Assembly: GCF_000012825.1 (NCBI RefSeq)
Contig: NC_009614.1
Coordinates: 3,968,001-4,032,000 of the forward strand
Origin: Phocaeicola vulgatus ATCC 8482
GTDB lineage: Bacteria > Bacteroidota > Bacteroidia > Bacteroidales > Bacteroidaceae
DNA: 64,000 bases
Direction: 5' to 3'
Shown: piece by piece, positions 17,915 to 27,893 of the stretch
How the letters are laid out: each line of letters starts with the position of its first letter
Numbering within the stretch: position 1 is the stretch's first letter
The notes under the pieces: generated by a model
The model's database searches: none
What the model saw: only the letters and a program-made list of their open reading frames with translations
What the model was told of the DNA's origin: nothing
Made by a program: the position numbers and the translations under genes

Positions 17915-19102
17915 ATGGGATTATTACAAGACAAGTTAAGTAAATTCAGATTGCCTCAACTATACATGGAAAGAGGCGTTTACCCTTATTTTCGTGAGAT
18001 AGACAGCCATCAGGATACAGAGGTTATCATGGATGGTAAAAAGGTGCTGATGTTTGGCTCCAACTCATATATGGGGTTAACCTACGATGAACGGATTATT
18101 GAAGCAGCTGTTGCTGCAACCCGTAAATATGGTACAGGTTGTGCAGGTTCACGCTTCTTGAATGGTACGCTTGACCTGCACGTTCAGTTAGAAAAGGAAT
18201 TGGCGGAATTCGTAGGGAAAGATGATGCATTGGTTTATTCTACCGGTTTTACTGTAAATGAGGGTGTGGTATCTTGCCTGACAGACCGCAATGACTACAT
18301 TATCTGTGATGACCGTGACCATGCTTCCATCGTAGACGGACGTCGCCTTTCTTTCTCCACCCAGTTGAAATACAAGCACAATGATATGGAAGCCCTTGAG
18401 AAAGAACTTCAGAAGTGTAAACCGGAATCTGTGAAACTGATTGTGGTGGACGGGGTTTTCTCTATGGAAGGTGATTTGGCTAACTTGCCTGAGATTGTTC
18501 GTTTGAAAGACAAATACAATGCAAGTATCATGGTGGATGAAGCACACGGCTTGGGTGTGTTCGGTCGTGACGGGCGAGGTGTCTGTGATCACTTCGGACT
18601 GACAGATCAGGTAGATGTTATTATGGGTACATTCTCAAAGTCACTGGCTTCTATCGGTGGTTTTGTTGCTGCGGATAAAGATACAATCAACTGGTTGCGT
18701 CACAACTCACGTTCATATATATTCTCTGCAAGTAATACTCCTGCTGCAACAGCTGCTGCACGTGCTGCACTTCATATCCTCAAGAGTGAGCCCGAACGTC
18801 GTGAGAATTTGTGGAAGATTACAAATTATGCTTTGGATTGTTTCCGTCAGGCCGGTTTTGAAATCGGTGATACTGAAAGTCCGATTATTCCACTTTATGT
18901 TCGTGATACGGATAAGACATTCGAAGTGACTAAACTGGCATTTGACGAGGGTATATTTATTAATCCTGTTATTCCACCGGCTTGTGCACCACAAGATACT
19001 TTGGTGCGTGTTGCTTTGATGGCTACTCATACAAAGGAACAAGTTGACTATGCTGTGGATAAACTGACTAAATGCTTTAAGAAGTTGGAAATCATAAAGT
19101 AA
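17915..19102 (+). CDS. spt: Serine palmitoyltransferase (alpha-oxoamine synthase family)
   Basis: Spt condenses serine with a fatty acyl-CoA to give 3-ketosphinganine, the committed step to Bacteroides sphingolipids. The 395-residue PLP enzyme has H136 (stacks on PLP), D208 in VDEAHG and the Schiff-base lysine K242 in GTFSKSLAS. It begins MGLLQDKLSKFRLPQLY, as in Bacteroides SPT. AONS and KBL enzymes share the fold, but there are no biotin or threonine-degradation genes here and the overall sequence resembles bacterial SPT. It has its own promoter and terminator and is divergent from a lipid kinase. Confidence 0.9.
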   Translation: MGLLQDKLSKFRLPQLYMERGVYPYFREIDSHQDTEVIMDGKKVLMFGSNSYMGLTYDERIIEAAVAATRKYGTGCAGSRFLNGTLDLHVQLEKELAEFVGKDDALVYSTGFTVNEGVVSCLTDRNDYIICDDRDHASIVDGRRLSFSTQLKYKHNDMEALEKELQKCKPESVKLIVVDGVFSMEGDLANLPEIVRLKDKYNASIMVDEAHGLGVFGRDGRGVCDHFGLTDQVDVIMGTFSKSLASIGGFVAADKDTINWLRHNSRSYIFSASNTPAATAAARAALHILKSEPERRENLWKITNYALDCFRQAGFEIGDTESPIIPLYVRDTDKTFEVTKLAFDEGIFINPVIPPACAPQDTLVRVALMATHTKEQVDYAVDKLTKCFKKLEIIK

Positions 19103-19110
19103 GATATCAC

Positions 19111-19142
19111 AGGTTGCCTTTACAAAGGCAACCTGTTTTTTT
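19111..19142 (+). terminator. Rho-independent terminator of spt
   Basis: AGGTTGCCTTT/AAAGGCAACCT stem (19111-19134) is followed by GTTTTTTT. Confidence 0.9.
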
Positions 19143-19158
19143 ATTATGTATTATTGTC

Positions 19159-19166
19159 TATCTTTG
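19159..19166 (+). promoter_or_regulatory. Bacteroides -7 box upstream of the EamA transporter
   Basis: TATCTTTG 23 bp before the ATG at 19190, just after the spt terminator. The -33 position is only a T-run. Confidence 0.45.
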
Positions 19167-19189
19167 TATCCGCTTTACTTGAAAAGGAC

Positions 19190-20077
19190 ATGAATCGGAT
19201 AAAAGGTATTTTATATGCAGCAGTGTCTTCTGCGACTTTCGGATTGGCACCGTTTTTTTCCATAAGCTTGTTGGCTATTGGATATTCTTCTTTCGAAGTG
19301 CTGACTTATCGTTGGGGAGTTGCTACAGTTGTCTTGCTTGTTTTTGCTTTTCTTACCAAATGTGATTTTCACATAGGGTATAAAGATTTTAAAACAATTT
19401 TCGGACTGAGCTTGCTGCGTGCGCTTACTTCGTTCAGTCTTGTCATAGCTTATCAGAATATTGCAAGTGGTGTTGCTTCTATCATCCATTTTATGTATCC
19501 GCTGGCTGTTGCAGTAACAATGGCTGTTTTCTTTAGAGAAAAAAAGTCTATTGTGACTTTCGCTGCTATCGTTTTATCATTAGTAGGAGCATCTTTATTA
19601 TCTTCCGGAAATATAGAATATAATGGTGGAAATAGAATGATGGGATTGATAGCGGCCTGCATATCGGTTTTCTCTTATGCCGGTTATATAATAGGTATAA
19701 GAAAAACCAGAGCAGTGGAAGTTAATTCTACGGTATTAACTTGTTATGTGATGGGGCTGGGAGCCTTGTTCTTTTTGCTGGGAGGACTTTTCTATGATGA
19801 GGGGGTCCGTTTGGAAACCAATGTAATCACTTGGCTCTATATCGGAGGACTGGCACTTCCTGCAACTGCGATCTCTAATATTACGTTGGTGAAGGCTGTA
19901 AAATTGGCAGGACCGACGTTGACTTCCTTATTGGGTGCATTGGAACCTCTTACGGCAGTCCTGGTAGGGGTATTTGTATTCAAAGAACTCTTTACTACAT
20001 ACAGTGCTTTGGGCATAATCCTTGTTGTGATTTCTGTAAGCTTGGTTCTTTTTCAGCAAAAGAGAACATATACATAG
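19190..20077 (+). CDS. EamA/DMT-family transporter
   Basis: A 295-residue inner-membrane protein with about ten hydrophobic helices in two EamA repeats (about 1-140 and 150-290). I use the ATG at 19190 (MNRIKGILYAAVSSATFG), which matches the family start; the in-frame extension upstream covers the promoter. Family members export small metabolites such as amino acids or take up nucleotide sugars; the substrate cannot be inferred. It converges on the last gene of the export operon with only 7 bp between stops and no clear terminator. Confidence 0.85.
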   Translation: MNRIKGILYAAVSSATFGLAPFFSISLLAIGYSSFEVLTYRWGVATVVLLVFAFLTKCDFHIGYKDFKTIFGLSLLRALTSFSLVIAYQNIASGVASIIHFMYPLAVAVTMAVFFREKKSIVTFAAIVLSLVGASLLSSGNIEYNGGNRMMGLIAACISVFSYAGYIIGIRKTRAVEVNSTVLTCYVMGLGALFFLLGGLFYDEGVRLETNVITWLYIGGLALPATAISNITLVKAVKLAGPTLTSLLGALEPLTAVLVGVFVFKELFTTYSALGIILVVISVSLVLFQQKRTYT

Positions 20078-20084
20078 ACGTTTG

Positions 20085-22337
20085 CTATTCAGCTTTTAGG
20101 CTGTTTACCGGATTAGTGCGTGCACTGAGATAACTATGTATTGTTATCGTAATGGTTGTAATTACCAATACAATAAGAACAGGGGTCAGGAAATTCCATT
20201 GTGTGGCTGAAATTCGATAAGCAAATTGCTCCAGCCAATGTTGCATTAATAACCACGTTATCGGAATAGCGATGATGTATGCTACTAGTATTTGCCATAG
20301 AAACGAACGGTTTAGTAACCATACTATTTCCCAATTGGAAGCACCGTGCACTTTACGGATTGCAATTTCACGGGTACGATGACGTACAGCGTACCATGAA
20401 ATACCGAACAGGCCAAAACAGGTCAGGGCCAATGCAATAAATGAGTAGCTGATAAGGATTCGGGAGAGTATAATTACTTTGTTATTACGCAACATAAATT
20501 CTTTATGCATATCTACATATTTGAAACCTCTGTCACCATTCATTTCCTTCCATAATTTTTCAATAGATACCAATGTTTCTTTATAATATTCAGGAATGAG
20601 TTTTATTTGTATGAATGTTCCTTTCTGAATTAAATCTTGTTCTGTTCCAATAGATATTTGTTGACCACCGATTTCCTCTTCCAGGGAGTTTAATGGGAAG
20701 TTCTTGAAAATACCTGCAATAGTACTTAATGAATCCGAGAATTCATCAAATTCATTTAGTTTATGACCTATGTGGGAAACATCTATGTTCAGCAGACGCG
20801 CAAGCTTTTCATTGATAAAAGCCGGATGAGTATATTCCCGACAGGCTTGGGAGGGAGATACTCCGGCAATTTGCCGGATATGCATGGTTTGGAAGAAAGT
20901 TGTGTCGGTAGGGATGTGTGCTATAGAATTATGTTGGATACTACCGTCTGTTTGTCGGATAGGAAGTTCACGAAGCCAACAGTAAAGTACAGAACTCATG
21001 GAAAGACTTATAGACTCTATTCCATCCATTTGTTTTTGTGCAAGAGTGGTTGCATACACTAACCCGATTGAAAATATAAACTGGATGGTAACAAGCAACC
21101 ATATAAATTGTTGCTTTTTCTTTCCTGTATAAGCTTGCCGATACTTGCTCAAAGTCTGTTGAGAGAGTTTATGGCTGATATACAGACCAGGAATGACAGC
21201 CATGAGGAAAATGAAGGATAAAAGTAAAGGTAGAACTTGCCGGCTGAAAAAGAAAGAGAAGGAAAGGCGGGTAGACAACAGGTTGTTAAACCACGGCAGC
21301 ATGTCATTAATAAGCAATAATGATAACAGGAATGCAAATAAAACGGTAAGTGCTGCATCAAGAAATAACTGACTGCGGATTTCTTTTGATTTTGCTCCCA
21401 TCAGCTTTTCTATATGTATCATTTTAAGTTGCTGCAGGGTACGTGAGAGAGTCAGATTTGTATAGTTGAAACAAGCGATGATAAGCACAAGCAGGGCCGA
21501 AATCAGACTGATATATAGTAATAATACATCACAATGTTGGAAAAAAGCCAACTGTTGCTGCTTGCTGTCTTTTCCTGTATTAAAGTATAGTTCTTTTATC
21601 GGATCAATATAATATCGTGAATCCGGTACTAATGCTGGAATCTTGTCTTTTTTAATTTTTTCCTGTAAAGCTAAGGGAGATGCACCTGGTTGTAGTTTCA
21701 ATAATACAGGACCACCCCATGATTTGTCGGATAGTCCTGTCAGCAAATCAAAATGCAGAAAAGATTGTGGACGATCTTCTAATATAGCTGCTACTTTATA
21801 ACTTTTACTTTGTCCTTCTTTATTGATTATTTCCAAGATTTCTCCAATACCGGAATGATTTCCGAAAAGTTGGTGGGCAAATCTTTTGTTTACAGCAACT
21901 TTGTCCGGAGTCGTGAGGACTTCTTCCAGGCTGCCTTCTGAAGTTGTATAAGGAAAAAATTGATTTAAAGTAGAGTCGGCACTGATAAAAAGAAACTGTT
22001 TGATATCTGTTCCATTATATTTGCAAAGATTACCAGACATTCCGTTTACACGCAGAATATCTGTAATTTCAGCATATTTTTCTTTTATCTGTGTGGCTGC
22101 GTCTGAGGTAGAGTAGGCTACTTTAATACCTTCTTCCATTGGAGAGTCTTGACGTAATAGATAAATGAGGTTACGGTCGGTATTATATTTTTCCACATTA
22201 TATTCATGGATAAAAAAAGTCATAAGCAGATTGGTGCATCCTAATCCAGCTGTAAGACTGAATAGCGAAATCAGAAAAAAAAGTTTGTTTCGCCACCAGT
22301 TGCGGGCAATAAGTTTGATGTTTAAGAAGACGTTCAT
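20085..22337 (-). CDS. FtsX/MacB-type ABC transporter permease 4
   Basis: A 750-residue permease: an N-terminal membrane helix (about 15-40), a MacB-type periplasmic domain (about 45-260), three helices (about 265-390), a second helix-plus-periplasmic unit, and a C-terminal FtsX domain (about 630-745) with the usual REIAIRKVHGAS loop that contacts the ATPase. These permeases work with a LolD/MacB-like ATPase in mechanotransmission rather than classical transport. It is the last gene of the operon and follows the ATPase across a 35-nt perfect hairpin. Confidence 0.88.
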   Translation of the reverse strand: MNVFLNIKLIARNWWRNKLFFLISLFSLTAGLGCTNLLMTFFIHEYNVEKYNTDRNLIYLLRQDSPMEEGIKVAYSTSDAATQIKEKYAEITDILRVNGMSGNLCKYNGTDIKQFLFISADSTLNQFFPYTTSEGSLEEVLTTPDKVAVNKRFAHQLFGNHSGIGEILEIINKEGQSKSYKVAAILEDRPQSFLHFDLLTGLSDKSWGGPVLLKLQPGASPLALQEKIKKDKIPALVPDSRYYIDPIKELYFNTGKDSKQQQLAFFQHCDVLLLYISLISALLVLIIACFNYTNLTLSRTLQQLKMIHIEKLMGAKSKEIRSQLFLDAALTVLFAFLLSLLLINDMLPWFNNLLSTRLSFSFFFSRQVLPLLLSFIFLMAVIPGLYISHKLSQQTLSKYRQAYTGKKKQQFIWLLVTIQFIFSIGLVYATTLAQKQMDGIESISLSMSSVLYCWLRELPIRQTDGSIQHNSIAHIPTDTTFFQTMHIRQIAGVSPSQACREYTHPAFINEKLARLLNIDVSHIGHKLNEFDEFSDSLSTIAGIFKNFPLNSLEEEIGGQQISIGTEQDLIQKGTFIQIKLIPEYYKETLVSIEKLWKEMNGDRGFKYVDMHKEFMLRNNKVIILSRILISYSFIALALTCFGLFGISWYAVRHRTREIAIRKVHGASNWEIVWLLNRSFLWQILVAYIIAIPITWLLMQHWLEQFAYRISATQWNFLTPVLIVLVITTITITIHSYLSARTNPVNSLKAE

Positions 22338-22355
22338 TGTTATAATATCCTTTTG

Positions 22356-22390
22356 TTATTATAGAGGTGGTTAAACCACCTCTATAATAA
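22356..22390. other. Intercistronic perfect inverted repeat between ABC ATPase and permease 4
   Basis: Arms TTATTATAGAGGTGGTT (22356-22372) and its exact complement (22374-22390) surround a single base. There is no U-tract on the minus strand, so it looks more like an RNA processing or stability element than a terminator. Confidence 0.7.
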
Positions 22391-22396
22391 ATTGAC

Positions 22397-23071
22397 TTAT
22401 ATTTTTATTTCATTCACCACCTGCCCGTCAAACAAATTAATGGTTCTCCCCGCATAGCCGGAATCGTGTTGGGAGTGGGTAACCATAACAATTGTTGTTC
22501 CTTCTTTATTCAGTTCGGTCAGAAGTTCCATTACTTCCTTGCCGTTTTTGGAATCCAGATTGCCGGTAGGCTCATCTGCTAGAATCAGTTTCGGATTTGC
22601 TACTACAGCACGGGCTATTGCAACACGTTGTTGCTGTCCGCCGGATAGTTGTTGTGGGAAATGTTTTACCCGATGGGCAATAGCCATACGGTTCATGGCA
22701 TCTTCTACCCGGCGTTTGCGTTCTGCCGCCGGAATCCCCATATACAATAAGGGTAACTCGATATTTTCGAATACATTCAATTCATCAATCAGGTTAAAGC
22801 TCTGGAACACGAATCCGATGACCCCTTTACGTAAATTGGTGCGTTGTGCTTCGGTAAATTTGGAAACGTCTGTTCCGTTCAGTTCGTAAGTGCCTTCCGT
22901 GGGATTGTCCAAAAGGCCGAGGATATTCAGCAGGGTGGACTTTCCACAACCGGATGGTCCCATGATGGCTACAAATTCGCCTGCTTTGATTTCTAGATTG
23001 ACATTGTTCAATGCCCATGTTTCGACTTCTTCTGTTTTGAAGATTTTCTGTAAGTTTACTGTTTTGATCAT
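22397..23071 (-). CDS. ABC transporter ATPase (LolD/MacB type)
   Basis: A 224-residue ATPase with Walker A GPSGCGKST (about 39-47), Q-loop, ABC signature LSGGQQQRVAIARA, Walker B LILADEPTGNLDSKNG and H-loop VTHSQHD. This is the LolD/MacB/FtsE subfamily that powers FtsX-like permeases. It is the only ATPase in an operon with four permeases, so it probably serves all of them. It is 19 bp after permease 3 and before permease 4. Confidence 0.95.
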   Translation of the reverse strand: MIKTVNLQKIFKTEEVETWALNNVNLEIKAGEFVAIMGPSGCGKSTLLNILGLLDNPTEGTYELNGTDVSKFTEAQRTNLRKGVIGFVFQSFNLIDELNVFENIELPLLYMGIPAAERKRRVEDAMNRMAIAHRVKHFPQQLSGGQQQRVAIARAVVANPKLILADEPTGNLDSKNGKEVMELLTELNKEGTTIVMVTHSQHDSGYAGRTINLFDGQVVNEIKI

Positions 23072-23090
23072 AATCTTATATTTTATAAAG

Positions 23091-25490
23091 TTATTCGTTT
23101 TTGATTACTTTTGCAGGGTTAATTCGTGCAATTCCCAGAATACGGAATAATACCGTGAGGGCCGTAATAAATATTATTCCGATGAAAATTCCTGCCCAAT
23201 ATATGATACCGTCATTAAAGAATACAATATATGCTTTTTTCCATATTTGTATGACTATATAAATTAATGGAAATGCAATAATTGCGGAAACAGTCAGCAG
23301 TTTTATATAAAGGCGGGCAAACAATAAAATAATCTGTTTCAATCCTGCTCCATTTACCTTCCGGATAGCTACTTCCTTTTGTCTGCGTTCCGTATCCAAT
23401 GTGATGGTCGAATAAACTCCCAACAAAGTAATGAGCAGGCTGACGATAGAAAAGAATAGAATAATCCCTTTCAATTTATTTTCTATTGCTTGTGCTTCAT
23501 ATATATCTTCCTGCAATGTAGTGACATGAGGATGAATACTTTCCGGGAGTGTTTCTTTCAATGTCTTTTCTATCATTTTTTTTATTTCAGCCGTTTTCCC
23601 CGGCTCGCATTTCAGATAGCAATGACCTACATAATAATTGAAGTCGCTGGGTAAGAATACAAATCCAGGACTTTGATTATATACATCGGCGATAAAATCG
23701 TCACATACACCGCAAATGGTATAACTTTCCGAGTAATTGTATAAAATAGTTCCTAACAGATCTTTTTTCTGGCGTTCCGCCCATGTTTTGTCTACTACCA
23801 AATCCTCTTTGGCTTTTAATGTGTGTCCCGATAGTAAAGGTATGTTCATGAATTGGAAGAAGTTAGTGGAAACATTCATGACATTTACTTCAAAACTGCT
23901 TTCCGGGTTACCTTTTTCCATTTGCATCCCAGTACCTGATATACCTTTCAGATAACTGATGTCTGCCAATAATTTGTCTTGTACACCGGAAAATTTGGAT
24001 ATACGTTCTATTAAAGCCAGTTTCTCTTCATTCTTCATAAACATATAATCTATGGAGAAACTTAGTATATTGGCTTTTTCTTTTTCAGTCAATGTGTTGA
24101 ATAGGGTAGATTCCGTTTTCTCCGCTTGCATATAAAGAGCTACGGTAAATGCGACAAAAACCCAGCATATAAAAAATTGGATGCCTAACAGAATATTCCG
24201 CATTCCATGTTTATGACGTTTTATCTCACTGCCATGAATCTCTGTCTGGATGGGTGTGTAATGTATGCGCAATACAGTTATAAAGCATAATATCATACAT
24301 AAAAATAAGATGAATACCATATACTCTGCGGTCTGTATAAACAAGAGGTTCTTTTCAATGATAAGAACGTAATTAAATAAATTGAAATTCAAATAGGGAC
24401 TGATTATTTCAATCAAGCAGAACGTAAACAAGAAAGCGATGAATGCAATGATGACAGACTGGACAAAGAGTTGGTAAAAAAGTTGCTGGTTTCCACTGCC
24501 CATAACTTTGCGTATCCCGTATTCACGGTTACGATTCAAAAAAGTTCCCATAAGAAAATGGAAGAAATTAAGAAGTCCGGTCAGTAAAATCAACAGGCCT
24601 ACTATCATGGTTATTCCTGCAAAATAAGGAGCAATGGACTTATCCCAAAATTCCTCTCCAAAGGGCGAGGCGGTTATAGCTGTTTCTTCGTCATATATGT
24701 GGTGCTTCATATTTATGGAGCGAAAACGGGCTTCTAATTTTCGAGCTGTTTTACCCGGATGTAGCAGGGCAAAACCAAAACCTCCGGTCATATTATTACG
24801 ACCGTTGAATTGCAATGTTCCTTCACTGTCATTCAAAGTCAGCATATCCAGTTTCTCAAGAAAACTCAGGCTGGTATTCAGGGGAATATCTTCTATCACG
24901 GCTTGAATGGTATAGGCTATGCCTCCAGTACGAGGAGTGGTATCCGGTGCTGTAAAAAGACGTTGTGTCAATATCATACGTTTGCCTATGGGATTTTCTG
25001 ATTCACCGAAAATCCTTTTTGCTAAAGAGCGGGTCAGTATGATGGCATTGGGGGTGTTGGAGGCTACTGCCCATGATCCCTGTAGTATTCGGGGAGTGAA
25101 TACTTTCCTAAAAAGAGAGTCTACTTCCATTGTCATCAAATGATCGTATGGCAATTCTTTCCCTTCTTTTATCTCTACGTTGTAACTCCGCTCTCGGGGA
25201 TAAACGGTAAAGGTAAAATCTTGAACCTCATCGAATCTAAGTTTGCGCAATTCTTCAATCGTTGTTGCCGGAATACCAGAATACAAATCTCCCCGTGTTG
25301 TACATAAATTTATGTCTGCTATGAGTTCTTTATTGGAAAAGCAAGAATCTACTTCGCTGATGAACCGGCTACAATAAAGACAGATACTAAAACATAATAT
25401 CCCGACGGATAGCCCTACGATAGATATCAGATTTTGTATCTTATTTTTTAATAAGTGGCGCATTGCCATTTTTATATAATGCCTTAACAT
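23091..25490 (-). CDS. FtsX/MacB-type ABC transporter permease 3
   Basis: A 799-residue permease with the same plan as its neighbours: an N-terminal helix after MLRHYIKMAMRHLLKNKIQN, a MacB-type periplasmic domain (about 45-275), three helices, a second periplasmic half, and a C-terminal FtsX domain with RQKEVAIRKVNGAG near residue 680. It is more divergent from permeases 1 and 2 than those are from each other. It is co-transcribed with the ATPase downstream. Confidence 0.88.
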   Translation of the reverse strand: MLRHYIKMAMRHLLKNKIQNLISIVGLSVGILCFSICLYCSRFISEVDSCFSNKELIADINLCTTRGDLYSGIPATTIEELRKLRFDEVQDFTFTVYPRERSYNVEIKEGKELPYDHLMTMEVDSLFRKVFTPRILQGSWAVASNTPNAIILTRSLAKRIFGESENPIGKRMILTQRLFTAPDTTPRTGGIAYTIQAVIEDIPLNTSLSFLEKLDMLTLNDSEGTLQFNGRNNMTGGFGFALLHPGKTARKLEARFRSINMKHHIYDEETAITASPFGEEFWDKSIAPYFAGITMIVGLLILLTGLLNFFHFLMGTFLNRNREYGIRKVMGSGNQQLFYQLFVQSVIIAFIAFLFTFCLIEIISPYLNFNLFNYVLIIEKNLLFIQTAEYMVFILFLCMILCFITVLRIHYTPIQTEIHGSEIKRHKHGMRNILLGIQFFICWVFVAFTVALYMQAEKTESTLFNTLTEKEKANILSFSIDYMFMKNEEKLALIERISKFSGVQDKLLADISYLKGISGTGMQMEKGNPESSFEVNVMNVSTNFFQFMNIPLLSGHTLKAKEDLVVDKTWAERQKKDLLGTILYNYSESYTICGVCDDFIADVYNQSPGFVFLPSDFNYYVGHCYLKCEPGKTAEIKKMIEKTLKETLPESIHPHVTTLQEDIYEAQAIENKLKGIILFFSIVSLLITLLGVYSTITLDTERRQKEVAIRKVNGAGLKQIILLFARLYIKLLTVSAIIAFPLIYIVIQIWKKAYIVFFNDGIIYWAGIFIGIIFITALTVLFRILGIARINPAKVIKNE

Positions 25491-25510
25491 ATTTCCGTTG
25501 TTTTATAAAA

Positions 25511-27880
25511 TTATTCTGTTTTCATGATTTGTGTCGGATTAATATATGCCGCCTTTTGTATTTGGTATGCTAAGGTGCCCAGTGATATGATTATTACCAA
25601 CAGCAATGATATGATAAAAATGTCTATACTGACAGGTGCCCTTACTGCAAAATCTTGAGTATAGGTATTTATCAGATAATAAGCCAAAGGAATAGCTATG
25701 ACAAATGCTATAATTAAAACGGTTATATATTTGCGGAATAACAGTCGGTAAAGGTCTTTGGCACTTGCACCGTTCACTTTACGAATCGCTATTTCCCGAT
25801 ATCGTTGGCGAATGTCAAAAAGAGAAATCCCTAACAGGCCAAGACTGGAAATAATAATAGCCATACCTGCAAAAATAGAATAAATAGTGGCTGTTTGGCG
25901 GTCTTGTGTATACATCGCTTTGATATCATCTTCCAGGAAAGTATATTCAAAGTCTTCACTTCCATAGACTTTATATTCCAAATTACGTAAGAAATCAATC
26001 ACTTCTTTCTTTTTGCCGGGTGTATAAGCTATCTGATAAAGATCACCACTGAACCGTGCTCCGACAGGATAGATAGTAGGCTTGATTCCAGATGTCAAAT
26101 GTCCTTCAAAATAATCCTCTACTACTGCAACGATAGGTTGAAGAGAAGCGTTAGCATTAGCCCTTTTTTGATTTTCTTCAATCACTCCAGCGCCATTGAT
26201 TGAAGTATAGCCTAATGCTTTCAGTGCGGCTTTGTTTACAACAAAAACAGTGCGCCGGTTTTCTTTATTTATATCGGGTATCTCACCTTCAATTACTTTT
26301 ATATCATATAATTTGAAAAATGCAGGAGTGGCGTAATGAATATTCAGAAACACCTTTTCTCCTTTATTGTTCAGATAGTTTGTACCAAAGGTAGGAGTAA
26401 GGATATTTTCATTGCTAGGTTCGTACAATTCAATAAAAGGACATGCATTAAGTTCATTATCCAATTGCATGACACGTTGGCGACGTTGTTGCATACTTTC
26501 ATAAGTATAACTGCTAAAATCTTTCGATTCATATACTAAATTTACATTCATTATGTTTTTAGTACGAAAGCCGGGTTCGGTATTTAACAACATTCCAAGT
26601 TGTCGATTAAAATAAAGTGATAATACCACTAACAAAAAAGTTATAATATACTGTGCCCCTAGAAAGAACATACGAAAATGTTTGGAATGACTTTGGACAC
26701 CGATAGAGCGAATGGAAAGAATGGGGGAGGTGTAATTGTATTTAATGTATGGATAAATAGAAGTTATTACTGGTAACAATAATAAAATACTTGCCGAAAG
26801 CCATCCGTCGAAAGCCGTATAAGAAAAGTGAATGTCGAACAAATATTCAGTAGGGGCAGACATTATTTCAATAATAAGCCAGGATACTAATAAGGCGCTC
26901 AGAACTAGTAATGTATTTTCAATCCATATATTGGCAAACAATGTTTTGCCGCATACACCAAATACTTTCTTCAATCCATATTCTTTTCCGCGGCGTAATA
27001 ATGCTACCAGGTAAAGATTAATAAAATTCAAGATGCCGGTGAGGAGCAATAACAGGCATACGCCCGACAAAATGATTAAGTGGGAATGGTTTCCCGAAAG
27101 AAACATAGCAGGTTCACGGTCTGTTAAAGAACCGTCCCAGTAAATATCCTTCACAGAAATTAAAGAAAATGTATGTGTGCGAGTGTCATATTTAGGGTCA
27201 TTTATATACCGTGGAACACTACCTGTCTTATTTATGGCATTTATATCTGTACCGGGTAGGAAACGATAGAGCTCTGTATTCATCCTTTCCCAATGTTGGG
27301 ATAATTTAGAAGAGAGGATGATATCAAAGTTAATTGTAGTTTTACACTCAGGTTCTCCTACAATGCCTTCTACGGTAATATCTTTGCCATTGCTATAACG
27401 TAGTACTTTACCTATCGGATTTTCATTACCGAAAATCTTACGGGCGTATTTTTCTGTTAATAATGCCGACTGAGGTGTTGTGAGAGATAGCTTTCCTTGC
27501 ACTATAGGATAATGAAATAACTGGAAAAATACACTGTCGGTAACGAGGCAACGTGCCGGAATACGGTTGGTACCGGAAATGACATAGTCCTTTTCCAATG
27601 GAATATAGGTGGTCATAGCTTCTACGAAACGATTGTCGATAGAAATGGTATCATAGTTATATTGTTTCAGTCCACTCAGTCCCCGGTTACCTTCTGTATT
27701 GGTACAGATAGCATACACATGCTCCCTGTCGATGCAATGTGTGTCCACTGTCAGTTCCCTATGGATATATCGCATCAAGATGATACTGCATGCCAGACTG
27801 AATGCCAGTCCCAGCAAATTAATGATAGTATACGATTTAGAACGCATTAAAAAGCGCCAAGCATATTTCAGTGTTTTCAT
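25511..27880 (-). CDS. FtsX/MacB-type ABC transporter permease 2
   Basis: A 789-residue permease. It has an N-terminal helix (about 15-40), a periplasmic domain, central helices (about 275-390), and a C-terminal FtsX domain with the coupling loop REIAIRKVNGAS. Its first 46 codons are almost identical at DNA level to those of permease 1 (27894-30290), while the periplasmic domains differ strongly, so the start looks recently duplicated or converted. It lies 13 bp after permease 1. Confidence 0.88.
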   Translation of the reverse strand: MKTLKYAWRFLMRSKSYTIINLLGLAFSLACSIILMRYIHRELTVDTHCIDREHVYAICTNTEGNRGLSGLKQYNYDTISIDNRFVEAMTTYIPLEKDYVISGTNRIPARCLVTDSVFFQLFHYPIVQGKLSLTTPQSALLTEKYARKIFGNENPIGKVLRYSNGKDITVEGIVGEPECKTTINFDIILSSKLSQHWERMNTELYRFLPGTDINAINKTGSVPRYINDPKYDTRTHTFSLISVKDIYWDGSLTDREPAMFLSGNHSHLIILSGVCLLLLLTGILNFINLYLVALLRRGKEYGLKKVFGVCGKTLFANIWIENTLLVLSALLVSWLIIEIMSAPTEYLFDIHFSYTAFDGWLSASILLLLPVITSIYPYIKYNYTSPILSIRSIGVQSHSKHFRMFFLGAQYIITFLLVVLSLYFNRQLGMLLNTEPGFRTKNIMNVNLVYESKDFSSYTYESMQQRRQRVMQLDNELNACPFIELYEPSNENILTPTFGTNYLNNKGEKVFLNIHYATPAFFKLYDIKVIEGEIPDINKENRRTVFVVNKAALKALGYTSINGAGVIEENQKRANANASLQPIVAVVEDYFEGHLTSGIKPTIYPVGARFSGDLYQIAYTPGKKKEVIDFLRNLEYKVYGSEDFEYTFLEDDIKAMYTQDRQTATIYSIFAGMAIIISSLGLLGISLFDIRQRYREIAIRKVNGASAKDLYRLLFRKYITVLIIAFVIAIPLAYYLINTYTQDFAVRAPVSIDIFIISLLLVIIISLGTLAYQIQKAAYINPTQIMKTE

Positions 27881-27893
27881 ATTTAATGTGTGT

